A stretch of DNA of 64,000 nt. It comes from Thysanoteuthis rhombus (Eukaryota > Mollusca > Cephalopoda > Oegopsida > Thysanoteuthidae). Each line of letters begins with the position of its first letter. The first letter of the stretch is position 1. Shown here piece by piece: positions 11,403-22,669 of the stretch. The stretch is from contig OY735215.1 of NCBI GenBank assembly GCA_963457665.1, positions 38,701,325 through 38,765,324 of the forward strand, in the 5' to 3' direction. Made by a program: the position numbers and the translations under genes. A model generated the notes under the pieces. That model worked only from the letters and a program-made list of their open reading frames with translations. It had not been told where the DNA came from and ran no database searches.

Positions 11403-11403
11403 A

Positions 11404-11438
<35 letters not shown>

Positions 11439-11440
11439 AG

Positions 11441-11475
<35 letters not shown>

Positions 11476-11626
11476 ATATATATGTACATATGTATATACG
11501 TAAATGGTATATATATGTATATATACATATATATATATGCATGTGTATATATATATACATATATATAACGATATACATATACATATATATATATACATAT
11601 ATATGTATACATATATATGTATGTAT
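11328..11626. repeat. 300 bp compound AT/GTAT microsatellite
   Basis: Mostly AT alternation broken by regular 'GTAAG', 'CATACA' and 'GTATGTATATA' interruptions, with a ~40 bp higher-order repeat at 11399-11470. All six-frame open frames here are repeat artefacts. Confidence 0.97.
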
Positions 11627-11724
11627 AAAGGATAGATACAATATCATAAGCTCAAACTCACATGATATCTTGTTCATATAAAAATAAGTATATTCTGAAA
11701 TTTTTTCATCGATTGGTTGATTAA

Positions 11725-12268
11725 TACCGATTTCATTGTGAAATCAATGACACAGGAAATCAAGCAAAGAATCACTTTGGGGTGGCAAGCCTTCGGCAGA
11801 GAAAGCTCAATTTTCAAAAGCCAGATGATCCCAATAATCCTTAAAAGAAGAGTATACAACCAATGCATTCTCCCGATAGTCACTCATGGAGCTGGAACAT
11901 GGAACAAGAGACAGACCTACAAATAGAGAAGTATACAACCTTACATGGAGAGATGACAAGGCAGCACAGTACACAAGAAAACGGGTGTTTGTGACATCAT
12001 AGATACTATAGAAAAAATCAAATGGCAATGGGCAGGCCATGTTGCAAGAACGAAAGACAACCAATGGACATCACGTCTCACAACATGGATCCCGAGAGAT
12101 CACATGCGAAACCGAAGCCGACAGAACACAAGATGGAGAGATGAACAAGACAAATTTAGGAAATACTGGCTCCACGACGCCCATGATAGAGAATTGAGGC
12201 AAATCCCGGGAAAGGTCTATGTCCGACGACGGACAGTGAAATATCATCATGATGATGATGATGATGAC
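11725..12268 (+). mobile_element. RTE-type LINE, best-preserved tail
   Basis: Plus-strand translation across two frames gives, in order, 'EIKQRITLGWQAFGRESS', 'IPIILKRRVYNQCILPIV', 'HGAGTWN', 'RDDKAAQYTR', 'IKWQWAGHVARTKDNQW', 'TWIPRDHMRNRSRQNTRW', 'DEQDKFRKYWLHDAHDRE', then a stop and a (GAT)n tail (12247-12267). This is the connector and C-terminal region that follows the reverse transcriptase domain in RTE-clade LINEs. Endonuclease and reverse transcriptase are missing, as expected from 5' truncation during target-primed reverse transcription. At least one frameshift makes it non-functional. Confidence 0.85.
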
Positions 12269-12269
12269 T

Positions 12270-12850
12270 GACCATTTCTGACAAAGATGCTTCTACCCAC
12301 TACCCCGGATCCCCCTCATGGTATCAATTCCGGACAACCACGGATTTTTTACACCAATTTCAGCTAACGACAGTGGAAACGAAAAATAACCACACATGAT
12401 ATTAGACGACGGGATGCGAACGTTTCCATACGACCGACGAGGCGGACGTTATTCTGTCACGATAATGGTGAAAAAAAATTCATCCCTTCATCACCTGAAG
12501 ACGGCCGTAGAGTACAATGACCGAAACGATGTGTTTAAAAAATTGAACCAAAACGAGGACATAAGTCCGCAAAAAAAATTACATAAAAATCTGATATATT
12601 GTAAATATATAAACTCTTCTCACTCGGGGGGTTAGCGCAGTTTGGACCCCAGCCACTGCTCCGGGTTTAGCTAAGTAATAATGGATGAACGTTTCAATAT
12701 TTAGATGAACGTCTCAAAGAGATTTTTAAACTTCCAATCACCTACTTTAAACCTTGAGATGAGAGTAACATTCAATCATTTGTTGACCAACTTTCATTGA
12801 ATGAAATTTATTCTTAACAAAACTACCATCACTGATTTTTTTTTCTAGTC
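12270..12850. other. No recognisable gene
   Basis: A 79-codon plus frame (12396-12635) begins MILDDGMRTFPYDRRGGRY but shows no domain I can name. The region lies between an RTE tail and a mariner-like element. Confidence 0.4.
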
Positions 12851-12854
12851 AGAA

Positions 12855-13427
12855 GTATACAGGTCTGTCCGGAAAGGATCCAGACAATTTGAATGGATCT
12901 CAAGATCCGTTGTGGTGGCTTTGATATAACCTGACAACCAATCAGTAGGAACCTTGACGTACGTACGTGAACAGACATTCCGGTCGGATCGATCAACCCC
13001 GTCGGATTAATCGGTCAGTACCGAGCCGTCATAGAGTCAATTCGTACACTGCGCGGCCATTGCATTCACAATAACCGATTATACCAATTCTCAACATCTC
13101 GTGCTGAGAAATTTTGCAAAACATCACAACACACAAGCCTGTTAGCCCCCTCACACAAGAGATTTTACTTTCTGCAATTTCTGGCTTTTCCCAAAGACAC
13201 TTTAGACCGTGGACAAGATTAGGGTAAATGCAACGAGTCAGCTGATGGAGATTCTGAAGAGTACTTTTCAGATTTTCCTCTTTTTTTTTTTTTCGAAGAG
13301 TGGGAAGGACGTTGGGGTAAGTGTGTGGGGTTATAAGGAAATAACTTTGTTGTGGACTAAAGCCCTAATAGTCCACTATTTTTTTAATGGCAAATGGTTA
13401 GTTACTCTCCAGACGGCTTGCATATAC
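12855..13427 (+). mobile_element. Short mariner-like element, both ends present
   Basis: Starts with 'GTATACAGGTCTGTCCGGAA' and ends near 13403-13427 with 'TTACTCTCCAGACGGCTTG' and 'CATATAC', its imperfect inverted copy. About 570 bp, far short of a full transposon of about 1.3 kb. Near the right end a plus frame reads 'NATSQLMEILKSTFQ' and then 'YKEITLLWTK', recalling the C-terminal end of mariner-type transposases. The DDE/D catalytic core is missing, so it is a deletion derivative. Related copies: 15853-16000, 34597-35085, 48831-49230, 59786-60115. Confidence 0.7.
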
Positions 13428-13479
13428 GTGGAAATAGTTTTATATCTTTATATATATATATGCTACGCATGCATGAGAG

Positions 13480-13830
13480 AATCATGTTCAACCTCATATG
13501 GAGAGATCACAAGACAGCGTAATATATATGGAAGAAAACGGGAGTCAGAGACATCATAGAATCTATTAGAAAACTTAAATGGCAACGGGCAGGCCAAGTT
13601 GCAAGTAAGACAGACAACCGATGGATATTACGACTCACAGCATGGATCCCCAGGGATCACATGCAAAACTGTGGCCGACAAAATACAAGTTGGAGAGATG
13701 AAGTGGACAAATTTAGAAAATACTGGCTCTACGACGCCCATTATAGAGAATTGAGGCGAATCCTGGGGAAGGTCTATGTCCAACGACCGACGTTAAAAGA
13801 CTGATGATGATGATGATGATGATGATGTAT
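13480..13830 (+). mobile_element. RTE-type LINE, 5'-truncated copy
   Basis: Same subfamily as 11725-12268. Readable blocks: 'RESCSTSYGEITRQ' (shifted frame), 'KLKWQRAGQVASKTDNRW', 'AWIPRDHMQNCGRQNTSW', 'DEVDKFRKYWLYDAHYRE' and 'LGKVYVQRPTLKD', stop, then a (GAT)n tail at 13804-13828. The last ~85 codons are almost free of damage, so this looks like one of the younger copies. Confidence 0.85.
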
Positions 13831-13849
13831 GCTTTCAATCTACCCACTA

Positions 13850-14255
13850 TTTGTCTCGCCAAGGTAAATTGATCTACGAAATTGTACGAAAGATCTTCGT
13901 TCTATATAGATTTTTTACTGAATTGAGTGATAGTATAAATAGCTTTACTTTTCAACAAAATATTTTCCCTAATCTCTACCTTCTTCACTTCTTACATTTG
14001 GAGGGTTGGGGTTGCCGTGCTGGTAGAGATGGTACATCTACTACTTCTGAGTCAGATCTTTACTTTTTCGCTTGAGTAGATCAGTGTATCATATTTTGGG
14101 ATTTTTAAAAAAATGTCAAAGGAAATTTTTGATGCTTTTTTTACTCTAAGCTTATAATGGTAAAATGTTATTACATCACTATCGTTCCTTCTTTCTGTCA
14201 AAGTTTTTTTTCCTTTTTCCTCTTTTATGAAAAATATTTACAGATCGGCAGAAAC
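13850..14255. other. No recognisable gene
   Basis: AT-rich; one plus frame (13851-14075) has no recognisable domain. Confidence 0.45.
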
Positions 14256-14261
14256 AGGGAA

Positions 14262-14510
14262 AAGCACTGTAGAGCGGTGTAACAGTTACCAGCTTGCATA
14301 ATGGAATCAGCCGTTCACGTTCAATCCACACTAGCATTCTTGGCTGTGGGTAAGTAGCGAGACTGTTAGAACCTTTAGGCCTTGTAAAACAGTCAATCTC
14401 TAGTTGTAAGGAGGACTAGCAACTCAATTTTGTATAAAATTACATGCTCCTGAAACCATAATGCGGCCCTGTGCTCCACGAAGGGCCTACAGTGATATAT
14501 ATCAAAAGAA
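14262..14510 (+). mobile_element. SINE-like element with tRNA-type boxes
   Basis: 'TAGAGCGGTGTAACAGTTA' (A-box-like) is followed by 'CACGTTCAATCCAC' (B-box-like, 14316-14329). A body of about 170 bp follows and ends in an A-rich 'AAAAGAAAAAAAAAGAAAGG' tail at 14504-14523. The order head, body, A-rich tail is typical of a tRNA-derived SINE. No second copy was found in the window, so the call is moderate. Confidence 0.5.
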
Positions 14511-14524
14511 AAAAAAAGAAAGGG

Positions 14525-15850
14525 AATACTGTTGTCCTCTTGGAAAAGTTTTGGCAGATTCGTGGAACCATTTGTCGTAAAGCCCGGCCATGGTGAGCTA
14601 TCATTATATTCAATAAGTTATCTCCCAGTATCCTGACTCCACTTTTGATTTCCTTGTTTCAAATTATACATAACTTCTATGCAACTCAATCATGAACCAT
14701 AAAACGCTACCCTGCTTTATAACAAATTACCAGTCAGCGAGGCACGCGTATATTCAGAGTTCGGTAAGCCAGTAGTCCTCCAATTATTACCATGTTTCCC
14801 CGACCAGATTAGAATATTGGATCAATGTTGATCTAATTAGTTGATGTTTGGTAGAGAAGAGTATAATAAAAACGTTAATAAAGAAAGAATCTCGGGCCGT
14901 TATTATTTGGGGAAATCGCAAGAATCGAAAATTCTGAGTCCCTTGCGGGATTTTACCTTCTATGACTTCCACTTGGAAATCCGTTTAAGATTTAGAACCA
15001 TCATGGCGACAATGTCAGTAATAAGTAGATGTGATGGGATTATGTATTGATTAGATCTTATGTTCATTCTCGATACTTATTTATCGACGAATCCATAGCT
15101 AACTTCCGTTTGTATGCGGCGGGGGAGGTGATGGCATTGTCTCTGCGAACAAATATTCAAGAGGGCGCCACTTACTTATCGTGTGGGTCTACTGATGAAT
15201 GATGTTGCCAGCATGACTTCGGCTTGTCTTGCCACTATAGCTATAGCAAAGATTTTAGAAGTCGAATGAAATAAAATCTCTGGTGAAACTCAGGTTCAAC
15301 ATCTCCGTGTCTTCTCTTCAATACTGGTTCCCGAAACAATATATAACCGGAAAGATCGTTTGTTCTGCTGTTAGTTGCATTTGTTGGGCCCTGGAAGTAG
15401 TCAATGCCACAGGACATCAAGATTATTAACGAATCCTTTCATTTCTTTTTCACAGAATCCTTTGTCGCTCTTATCCAGAAACAATTCACATTTGGTAGAC
15501 AGCAGTTATCCTTCCTTGACACATTACCTTCCCAGCAGGTGTAGCTCATGCAGCCTGGCCTTTATCCTTGCAACTTTTGCAACTGTGCAGGCTCCGGTTA
15601 GTGTAATAAATAAACAGTAATTCAAAGTGTCTATGAAGTTTCTACGGCTCTCAATTCCGTGCATAATCAGTCAAATGTAATACGTCGTTTAAAAGCTATT
15701 GAAAGAAAATCAGAACATAGGAAAATTCGTTCCACATGAACAACAGAATCAAACGTCGGTCGGAGTTTAGATACTTACTTTTCTTCTCTTCCCCGATACA
15801 AATTTCTCTTCACAAAATAGTCGATAGCGATGGAGAATGGATTCAGGGTT
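14525..15850. other. No recognisable gene
   Basis: Several 60-80 codon frames (14787-14972 minus, 14841-15050 plus, 15375-15620 plus) overlap each other and show no domain. A GC-rich 'GCGGCGGGGGAGGTG' patch lies at 15117-15131. Confidence 0.45.
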
Positions 15851-15852
15851 AA

Positions 15853-16000
15853 TGGGTCAGTACCGAGCTGTCATAGAGTCAAATCGTACACTGCGCGGCC
15901 ATTGTATTCACAATAACCGATTGTACACATTGTCAACGTCTCATGTTGAGATATTTTGCAAAACGTTACAACACACATGTCTGTTAGCCCCCTCCAACAT
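15853..16000 (+). mobile_element. Mariner-like short element, internal fragment
   Basis: Nearly the same sequence as 13010-13150 of the element at 12855-13427, by eye close to nine bases in ten identical. Shared words include 'GGTCAGTACCGAGC', 'TACACTGCGCGGCCATTG' and 'CTGTTAGCCCCCT'. Neither terminal repeat is present. Confidence 0.7.
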
Positions 16001-16084
16001 CGAGATCTCAACCTAAACAGAGTCTAGATAACTCGGTACTGCGCTGCACTAAAGTGAGCAATTGACTCGTTTGAATGATGCATC

Positions 16085-16180
16085 ATTGGAAAAAAAACTG
16101 GGGAGGGGGAATTGAATTGTCATTTCTCAGCATGACAACGGCCGTCCTCAAGTTGCAAATACGACGCAGCAAACGATCAT
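16085..16180 (+). repeat. Dispersed repeat, plus copy
   Basis: Contains 'GACGCAGCAAACGAT' preceded by 'GTCCTC..GTTGCAAAT'. The same series occurs on the minus strand at 21330-21425. Family unknown. Confidence 0.6.
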
Positions 16181-16184
16181 AGAA

Positions 16185-16890
16185 CTAGGAAAAGAAACAT
16201 GTTCTCTACTCTTGTCACCTTCAGTCTAAGAATTGTTTAATTCCATATTGAATCAAAACTGGAGTCGTTCTTCAATGACTGGATACATGATTTATATGAA
16301 AGTTGTCTGAAAGTCATTGGCAGCCAAGAAAATAATTGTTAAGGCTGTTGAATGGAACTATGAATTTATAAAAATGGGAGATTTTGCTTCAAAAATGCAG
16401 TAAAATTTTATATCTGCTGAAAAAACGTTGTACCTCTTTGATTTGGTACATTCGGAACATCTTGCCATTAATTTGTAGATTAGCACTACAGTTAATTGAG
16501 TCGATTTAAAATAGCAGTTTGAAACGTAATTTTGAAAAAAAAGGAATACAATTCGTAAATTCGACGATTAAAAACGACTCTTTTCCACGAATGGAATAAA
16601 ATACTGTGAATCTTATTTATGGTAGATATACAAATAAAATCATTCAAACTAATCTAACCGTAAACTGTGGCTTGAAATGGAGACCGGGCCCCCAGATTGT
16701 GAACCTTTGAAAAAACGACTCAAAGTACTGTATCTGCCATCCATATACAATATGGCGCAAAAGGAGCCAGAAATATTTTTCCTCGGGAACTATTGAATGA
16801 AATGTAACGAATAAACTATCCTTTCAGTGAATCTATACTTGGAGAATATAGTTGAATGACTACCCATTGTCTATCAATATCAGCTAATTT
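16185..16890. other. No recognisable gene
   Basis: AT-rich DNA without a frame or repeat that I can name. Confidence 0.5.
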
Positions 16891-16895
16891 CGTTG

Positions 16896-17056
<161 letters not shown>

Positions 17057-17174
17057 GGGCACCGTACTACGATAGTAAACGAACTCATTCCGTTGACTAA
17101 TTTGCTAATATAGATTTTGAAAGTGATTTCTTACATATAGTCTATTCTTCCTAATTATTATCACAGCATCAAAG

Positions 17175-17639
17175 TTGTTGAGAGTCATAAGAAAAAACAG
17201 ACTGACACAAAGAGGAGAAACATTTTCCCTTTTCTTCTGTTTAAAATATTGGCAAAGAGTCTATTTAAAAGTCTACACAGACGTAAACAAGGCAGTATCT
17301 GTAGATGCTATCTATGTGCCTAACACATCTCCTTATGCGTTTTTTCCTTTTTTTTTTCTTTTTTTGATTTGCCAGAACATATCTCTTGATCAATCGATAC
17401 TAATACCATTTTCCATTTATCTCTGCTTCGATCAATCAATTGATCTGACTGAGTCTATTCATATATGTCTTCTGGTTTTTATCGGTTTATCAATACATTT
17501 TTCACTGATAGTATCTACCTATCTACACGTTATTCCCTTGCCACTTTTTTCTCCCTCGGTCTTTCACCACACCCACTTACCGATCTATTTAACTGTCTGT
17601 CAATTAGTCTCCTTATCAGATAGTTTGATCAATCTGTAG
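17175..17639 (+). other. 154-codon open frame, probably not a gene
   Basis: The longest frame here outside tandem repeats and pure microsatellites on the plus strand of this third. Its second half is rich in Ile, Leu, Ser and Tyr and comes from decayed TCTA/TCAA units ('ATCAATCAATTGATC', 'TATCTACCTATCTAC'). I see no domain. An old GATA-type microsatellite explains it better than a membrane protein. Confidence 0.4.
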
Positions 17640-17779
17640 ACCTTGTGATCTTATCGTCCATTTTGATATCAACTTTTCAATCAGTCTCAACTAGATGGAA
17701 GATCACACAGTCATAAACATCTGCACCGAGGAAAGACTTCATAAAGCAACGACAACGATGATACTGAGAAAATGATTGC

Positions 17780-17784
17780 GCATA

Positions 17785-17866
<82 letters not shown>
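17780..17866. repeat. (AT)n microsatellite
   Basis: About 85 bp of AT with one 'ACATAT' interruption. Confidence 0.97.
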
Positions 17867-17868
<2 letters not shown>

Positions 17869-17974
17869 AGCATATAAGCATATGCATACATAGATACATA
17901 CTTACGTAGACTGAATCAGAGGAGGACAGAAAATAGAAGGCTATAGGATCTTAAAATCCATAGATTGTTAAAGA

Positions 17975-18011
<37 letters not shown>

Positions 18012-18036
18012 GAGAGAGAGAGAGGGAGAGAGGGGG
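17975..18036. repeat. (CA)n(TA)n(GA)n microsatellite
   Basis: Three dinucleotide blocks in a row, ending in a G run. Confidence 0.95.
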
Positions 18037-18079
18037 GGGGAATCTTCCTCTGTTCATCTTATATCTCTAGTTTATCCAT

Positions 18080-18081
18080 AA

Positions 18082-18151
<70 letters not shown>
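18080..18151. repeat. (AT)n microsatellite
   Basis: About 70 bp of AT with one 'ACATAT' interruption. Confidence 0.97.
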
Positions 18152-18154
<3 letters not shown>

Positions 18155-18299
18155 TATGTAGTGTTGATCTAGGTATTCTTTAACAATGTAAGGATCTAAA
18201 GATCCTATTGACTTCTATTTTTCTGCTCTCCCCTGCTTCAATGTACGTAATTGCGTATCTCTGTATACATATATAGATATATATCAAATCTTGAAACAC

Positions 18300-18910
18300 C
18301 GAATATATATTTTTTTTTTTAAAGAAACTTTTCCAAATATTTGTCATTTCAGTCAATTATTTCTCAATTTCAGTTGATGTTCTTTATATAATGTTTTTCA
18401 GTGTTTTTATGTTTTACACAGAAATAAAGATCACGGGACTATGTATGGATTTTTCTTGGTGGGATCATCGATTCTTTACGATGTAACCGTTTTGAGGATT
18501 TAAAAACAGAACAATTATATCAATATCAGTGTTATTCGAGCACCACCTTTTCTCAAGCTATGAATTTTATATATAGTTTCATTAATGTTTCATATCGGGT
18601 ATTCTCATAATGTATTGCATATGGATATCATTTTATACTATAGTTCATTAAACTTCTTGAAACAAAGGGCCTACGTAAGTAATCCCAGAAACGGATTTGA
18701 CGATAAAGATCAATGAGTATAACAGCAGACGAGACTCATTATTTGTGTCACTTCTATTGAGTGTTCACCCATGTGAATGTTAAATCCGTTGTATCGGTTT
18801 AAAACTTCTTTGAATTGATTTCCTACAGACATATTCATACGAAGAATTTGATAAACTGTTTTCAGATCACTAACCTCGGACTTGATTACAGATAGATTGA
18901 TAGATAGATA
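18300..18910 (+). repeat. AT-associated dispersed family, copy 1
   Basis: Colinear with 29715-30510 and 45290-46060. Shared landmarks in order: 'TTTCAGTCAAT.ATTT', 'GTAACCGTTTTGAGGATTTA', 'ATCAGTGTT', 'GCACCACC', 'GTGTCACTTCTATTGAGTGT' and 'CCCATGTGAATGTTAAA'. No protein frame or tRNA head. An (AT)n array lies just upstream. Confidence 0.75.
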
Positions 18911-19274
18911 AAAGATGTTAAAATCGATATGCACATGGGAACAATGTTAGGATAGACATGTAGATTACACATATGAATATACATATATGCATACATACAT
19001 ATAAGCAGACTGAGAATTCAAAAAATTGATGGTAAACAGACAGAAAAATAGATGTACATTGAATATAATTTATACATCTACTAATACTCATTTTTCCTTA
19101 AACTTTCTGATGTTGATTTAATTTACTCAATCAAATTATAAGTCTATGTTTTTGTTTAAAGGCACTTTTCTGAAATTGAATGCTGTTTATGTCTTCTTTG
19201 TTTCCAAACAAAAACGTTTAAAATGAAGAAAAAATGTCAGAATGAAGAAACCTAATAAGGACTCGACATCACAG

Positions 19275-19530
19275 TCGATAATTAAACAACCGTAGCGTCG
19301 AAATTGTAAGTCATGAGTAAAAATTCTATAGAAGGATAAATACAGTCAGAAAAGGTTTTATTTATGACATCATATTCATTTTGAATTGGAAAATATGTAG
19401 ATTATAGTTTTTAAAAAACACCAAGAAAAATCTAGGTTTGGAGGGATCTAGATATTACTTCCATGGGAAAACATCTAAAACAGATTGAAAAAATTTACTG
19501 GAAACATCCAGATTCTGGAGAATATAGATG
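19275..19530 (+). repeat. Dispersed repeat, copy 1 of 2
   Basis: Matches 42315-42530 in order: 'CCGTAGCGTCGAAAT', 'TTTTATTTATGACATCA', 'GGAAAA', 'TTTTTAAAAAACACC.AGAAA', 'TCTAG'. No coding content. Confidence 0.6.
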
Positions 19531-19559
19531 TAATAAATAAATCCGTCTAAATGAGACAA

Positions 19560-20150
19560 AAAAAAACTTTTAAAAGCATTTTTTTCTTAAATAAAATAAC
19601 ATTTTTGGAAGTATGGATGTCAATGTTCTGGTCTGTAGAAGAATCGGTATGACTATGAGTGTCAGTACACACGAACACATGAACAAACGCACAAACACAC
19701 AAACATGGATAGAATCTTTCACTATCTTGATGGCTACGGTTGTTCGATTTCTATTCAAAGAAATTAGTAGATAAACACATATGTAAATACGCTCCAAATC
19801 ATTTATATGAATTTACTTTTTTCATATCATTTTAAAAGGTGCTACTTTTGATACGCCAAGCATCAGGAATTTTCATTTTGAAGAGATATTTTGTTCTTGC
19901 TGTTAATGGCATAAAGAGTGACAAAAGACTCTAAGAAGTAACGTGGGTAATGTTCTAGTAAAATATTATTTGCTCGAATTTTCATCAACGCATTTCGAAA
20001 CTTGGAAATTTTCACTTATCAACCAGATACAGACATTGTCACATATTTGACAAAAAACAAATGTCATGTCCAAATTTACAGAGGCCTGAAAAGACATATG
20101 TAAATCAAAAGTTGCAAAATTAAACTAAATGACTAAAAGGGTTGTTTGGT
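19560..20150. other. No recognisable gene
   Basis: AT-rich DNA with no repeat or frame that I can name. Confidence 0.5.
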
Positions 20151-20159
20151 TGGACTCGA

Positions 20160-20760
20160 TTTCCCCTCGATTAAAAAGCAGGGAAGAGACATCGTACACC
20201 TGACAGGCACTCTCACCTTGGAACTTTGCGTCAACTCAGTTTTGGTGTCCGTGCACAAAGCACTGTCCATCTGAAAAGATAGCTTTCTTGTGATAGCTCT
20301 AGCCTTGAGCTCTAGCCTTGAGCTCTCCCTTGAGATCCGGTTTAGGCTGTTCCACTCTTGATTCTAATTTTGACATGGTTATTAATAAACCAATGCTTGG
20401 CTAACTTGACAGGTGTATGTTTCTGATCATTATTCTGCTGGAAGATCCAGCCCTGGCCGTGTTCTTGATATCTCCTTCCGTGATCATGATATATTTCTCT
20501 TTTTCAATAGTGCCATTTACTTTTCCGATGGCTTTCAAGTCCATGGGTTGAGAGAAACTTCCAAAGCATTACATTCCTGACAACATGTTTGACCGAGGGT
20601 ACAGTGTTTGGGGCTTGAGGGCTTCTCTGTTTTTCCTCTGAACATGTCAATAAAGCTCAATTTTTGCTTCATCTAACCACAGATTTGATGACCAAAAGCT
20701 TTCAGCCCAGACCTGGCGATCTTTTGCAATGGTTATAAATATTCTTCACGAGGGTACGTC
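20160..20760 (-). mobile_element. Decayed Tc1-like transposase
   Basis: Minus-strand translation, joined by eye across several frameshifts, follows the catalytic half of a Tc1-family transposase. 'AKDRQVWAESFWSSNLWLDE' and 'AKIELY' hold the first catalytic Asp region. 'VPSVKHVVRNVMLWKF' corresponds to the 'P.VKHGGGS.MLWG.F' block. 'QQNNDQKHTPVKLAKHWF' (near 20385-20441) corresponds to the family's 'QQDNDPKHTS...W' block, with Asn where the second catalytic Asp is expected. 'EQPKPDLK' may be the 'WPSQSPDLNP' block. With stops, frameshifts and a changed catalytic residue it cannot be active. The DNA-binding N-terminus was not found. Confidence 0.8.
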
Positions 20761-20764
20761 AAAA

Positions 20765-21325
20765 CTGCCGGGTAAGACGATAGGGTATTCTTGAATAAAA
20801 AAGTTTTAGAACCCCCGGACTAGGGTAACTGCATTGACTCTCATCCAGGTTCGAAACCAACCACGAATAGCAGTGGGGTACAAAACTTTCCAGAATTTCT
20901 TTCTTATCTCACTATAAGATCTTAACATTGTCATTCAGTCACTGAAACGCTTCGCTGGCTTTCTATGATTTGAGGCCACCTTCCCGAAATATTGTGCATA
21001 CCATCACTAAAGGTTGATGCAAAAGACTCCAGAATTATTTTTTATGCATTTATTATTCGTATGAATTGATAGCATCGTTATTTAACTCTTTTAAGTATTT
21101 TCTGCGATTTTCTATGATCTTACGCTAGGTTTCAGGATATTCATGTTTTTATCATAAAAATGGATTCTGGTTTTGATTCAATGTATTTTTCGAGGATTTT
21201 TTTTTCTTCATTTCTTCAACTTGTTACAATCGCTGATCAGAGAAGGAGTGTTGCATTGAGCGTAATAATCTTTAGTTTGCACGTGTCAAGATTGGATGCA
21301 CTGTCCGTCGAATAACTTTCAATTC
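20765..21325. other. No recognisable gene
   Basis: May include the missing front of the Tc1 element on the minus strand, but I could not recognise a helix-turn-helix block. A 'CCAGGTTCGAAACC' B-box-like word occurs at 20848-20861 without a good A box. Confidence 0.4.
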
Positions 21326-21329
21326 TGGT

Positions 21330-21425
21330 CTGAGTATCGTTTGCTGCGTCGCATTTGTAACAGGAGGACAGACTTAATCATGCAGCAAAATTGCTAATGG
21401 ATCTTATTCTCCCCCCCTCACCTCA
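21330..21425 (-). repeat. Dispersed repeat, minus copy
   Basis: Reverse complement matches 16085-16180, including 'GACGCAGCAAACGAT' and an adjacent 'GTCCTCCTGTTACAAAT'. Confidence 0.6.
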
Positions 21426-21429
21426 AAAA

Positions 21430-22045
21430 AAAGAAGTTCAACCACCCCAACCTCTGATGACTCTTCCGAATATACCATCAATACCATTTTTGTTTATCCA
21501 GAAATGCTCATATTTTTTTTCAAAATAAACTAGTGGCAATCGTTTCTTCGCTTTACGTCATTTCGGTTCACAAAAATGTTTTCAAACGGATGCTGTATTT
21601 TCGGAGACAAGCTATGCAAATGTTTCTGGCTTTACCATAGATTTCTTTTCTTCCCTCACTGCTCTCCTCAAAATGTGTGAGATAAAGTGTGCAAAACTGA
21701 CGCAGCGTTCCTGATTCATTTTCATCAAAGATGATTGATGAACGCCGTGAGATTAACGCAGACACTGACCGATGAGATTCCCCACTGTTTAGTCTCAATA
21801 ATACCAGTGTTTCTGGTCAGACGTGCAGAAATAACGACCGGCCTGTTGTTGAAACAAAACCATCACCGAGCGATGGGCGAGATCATTATCTTGACAATAA
21901 AAACAAAAATGTCGCTTCTGGTCATCTTCCATCCGCAGTTTAACGATTTATCGATCGATTTATCTATATAGATCTACTAGTTATCACCCGTGAAAGAATA
22001 TACGGATATATTTGAATTTCTCATGGGTTTGTTTATTTCAAGATA
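21430..22045. other. No recognisable gene
   Basis: Overlapping 76-78 codon frames on both strands at 21568-21971 show no domain I recognise. Confidence 0.4.
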
Positions 22046-22048
22046 CGA

Positions 22049-22198
<150 letters not shown>

Positions 22199-22579
22199 AT
22201 GTATGTATGATTGTCAGCATTTTTTCTTTGAGACACTGAACTTTTTTTTCAATTTCTTAGAAAGTTTTTCTGGTTTCGAACAAGTGAACGTATCTGGGGG
22301 TCCTATGAGTATTGCTATTGCCCAGAATTGTGAAGAGAGAGCGATTTCATCAGTGCAAATTGCCATTATCATTAGTAACTAAAAAGTGAAAATATTCAAC
22401 ACCACTTATCTACGCAACTGATGATGGCCGAAAGCACTCTATCTTATCCCAATTTGGGGACAAAAAATACGTTCACTTGTTTGTAAACAAAATGAACTTA
22501 CTAATAGATTAGAAAAACATACCTTATCCGTCACCTGTAACAAAACATCCGTCTCTCCTTTCTCTCTCTGTCTTTCACT

Positions 22580-22604
22580 ATGTATGTATGTATGTATGTA
22601 TGTA

Positions 22605-22665
<61 letters not shown>
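22580..22665. repeat. (GTAT)n(AT)n microsatellite
   Basis: Five or six GTAT units followed by about 60 bp of AT. Confidence 0.97.
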
Positions 22666-22667
<2 letters not shown>

Positions 22668-22669
22668 GT

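Larger units (their letters stand above)
17887..18268. repeat. Inverted repeat with ~90 bp arms
   Basis: The left arm (17887-17975) and the reverse complement of the right arm (18174-18268) align along their length. Shared series: 'TAC..AGATAC', 'TTACGTA', 'GAGGA'/'GGGGAGAG', 'CAGAAAATAGAAG', 'ATAGGATCTT', 'ATTGTTAAAGAA'. The ~200 bp spacer holds (CA)n(TA)n(GA)n at 17975-18036 and (AT)n at 18080-18151. No coding content. It could be a foldback element or two inverted copies of one short repeat. Confidence 0.65.

Noticed and set aside
17175..17639. 154-residue putative membrane protein
   Set aside because: The hydrophobic second half derives from decayed TCTA/TCAA units, and no signal peptide or family pattern is seen.
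20848..20861. B-box word 'CCAGGTTCGAAACC' as a SINE or tRNA
   Set aside because: No A box at the right distance and no body shared with another copy.
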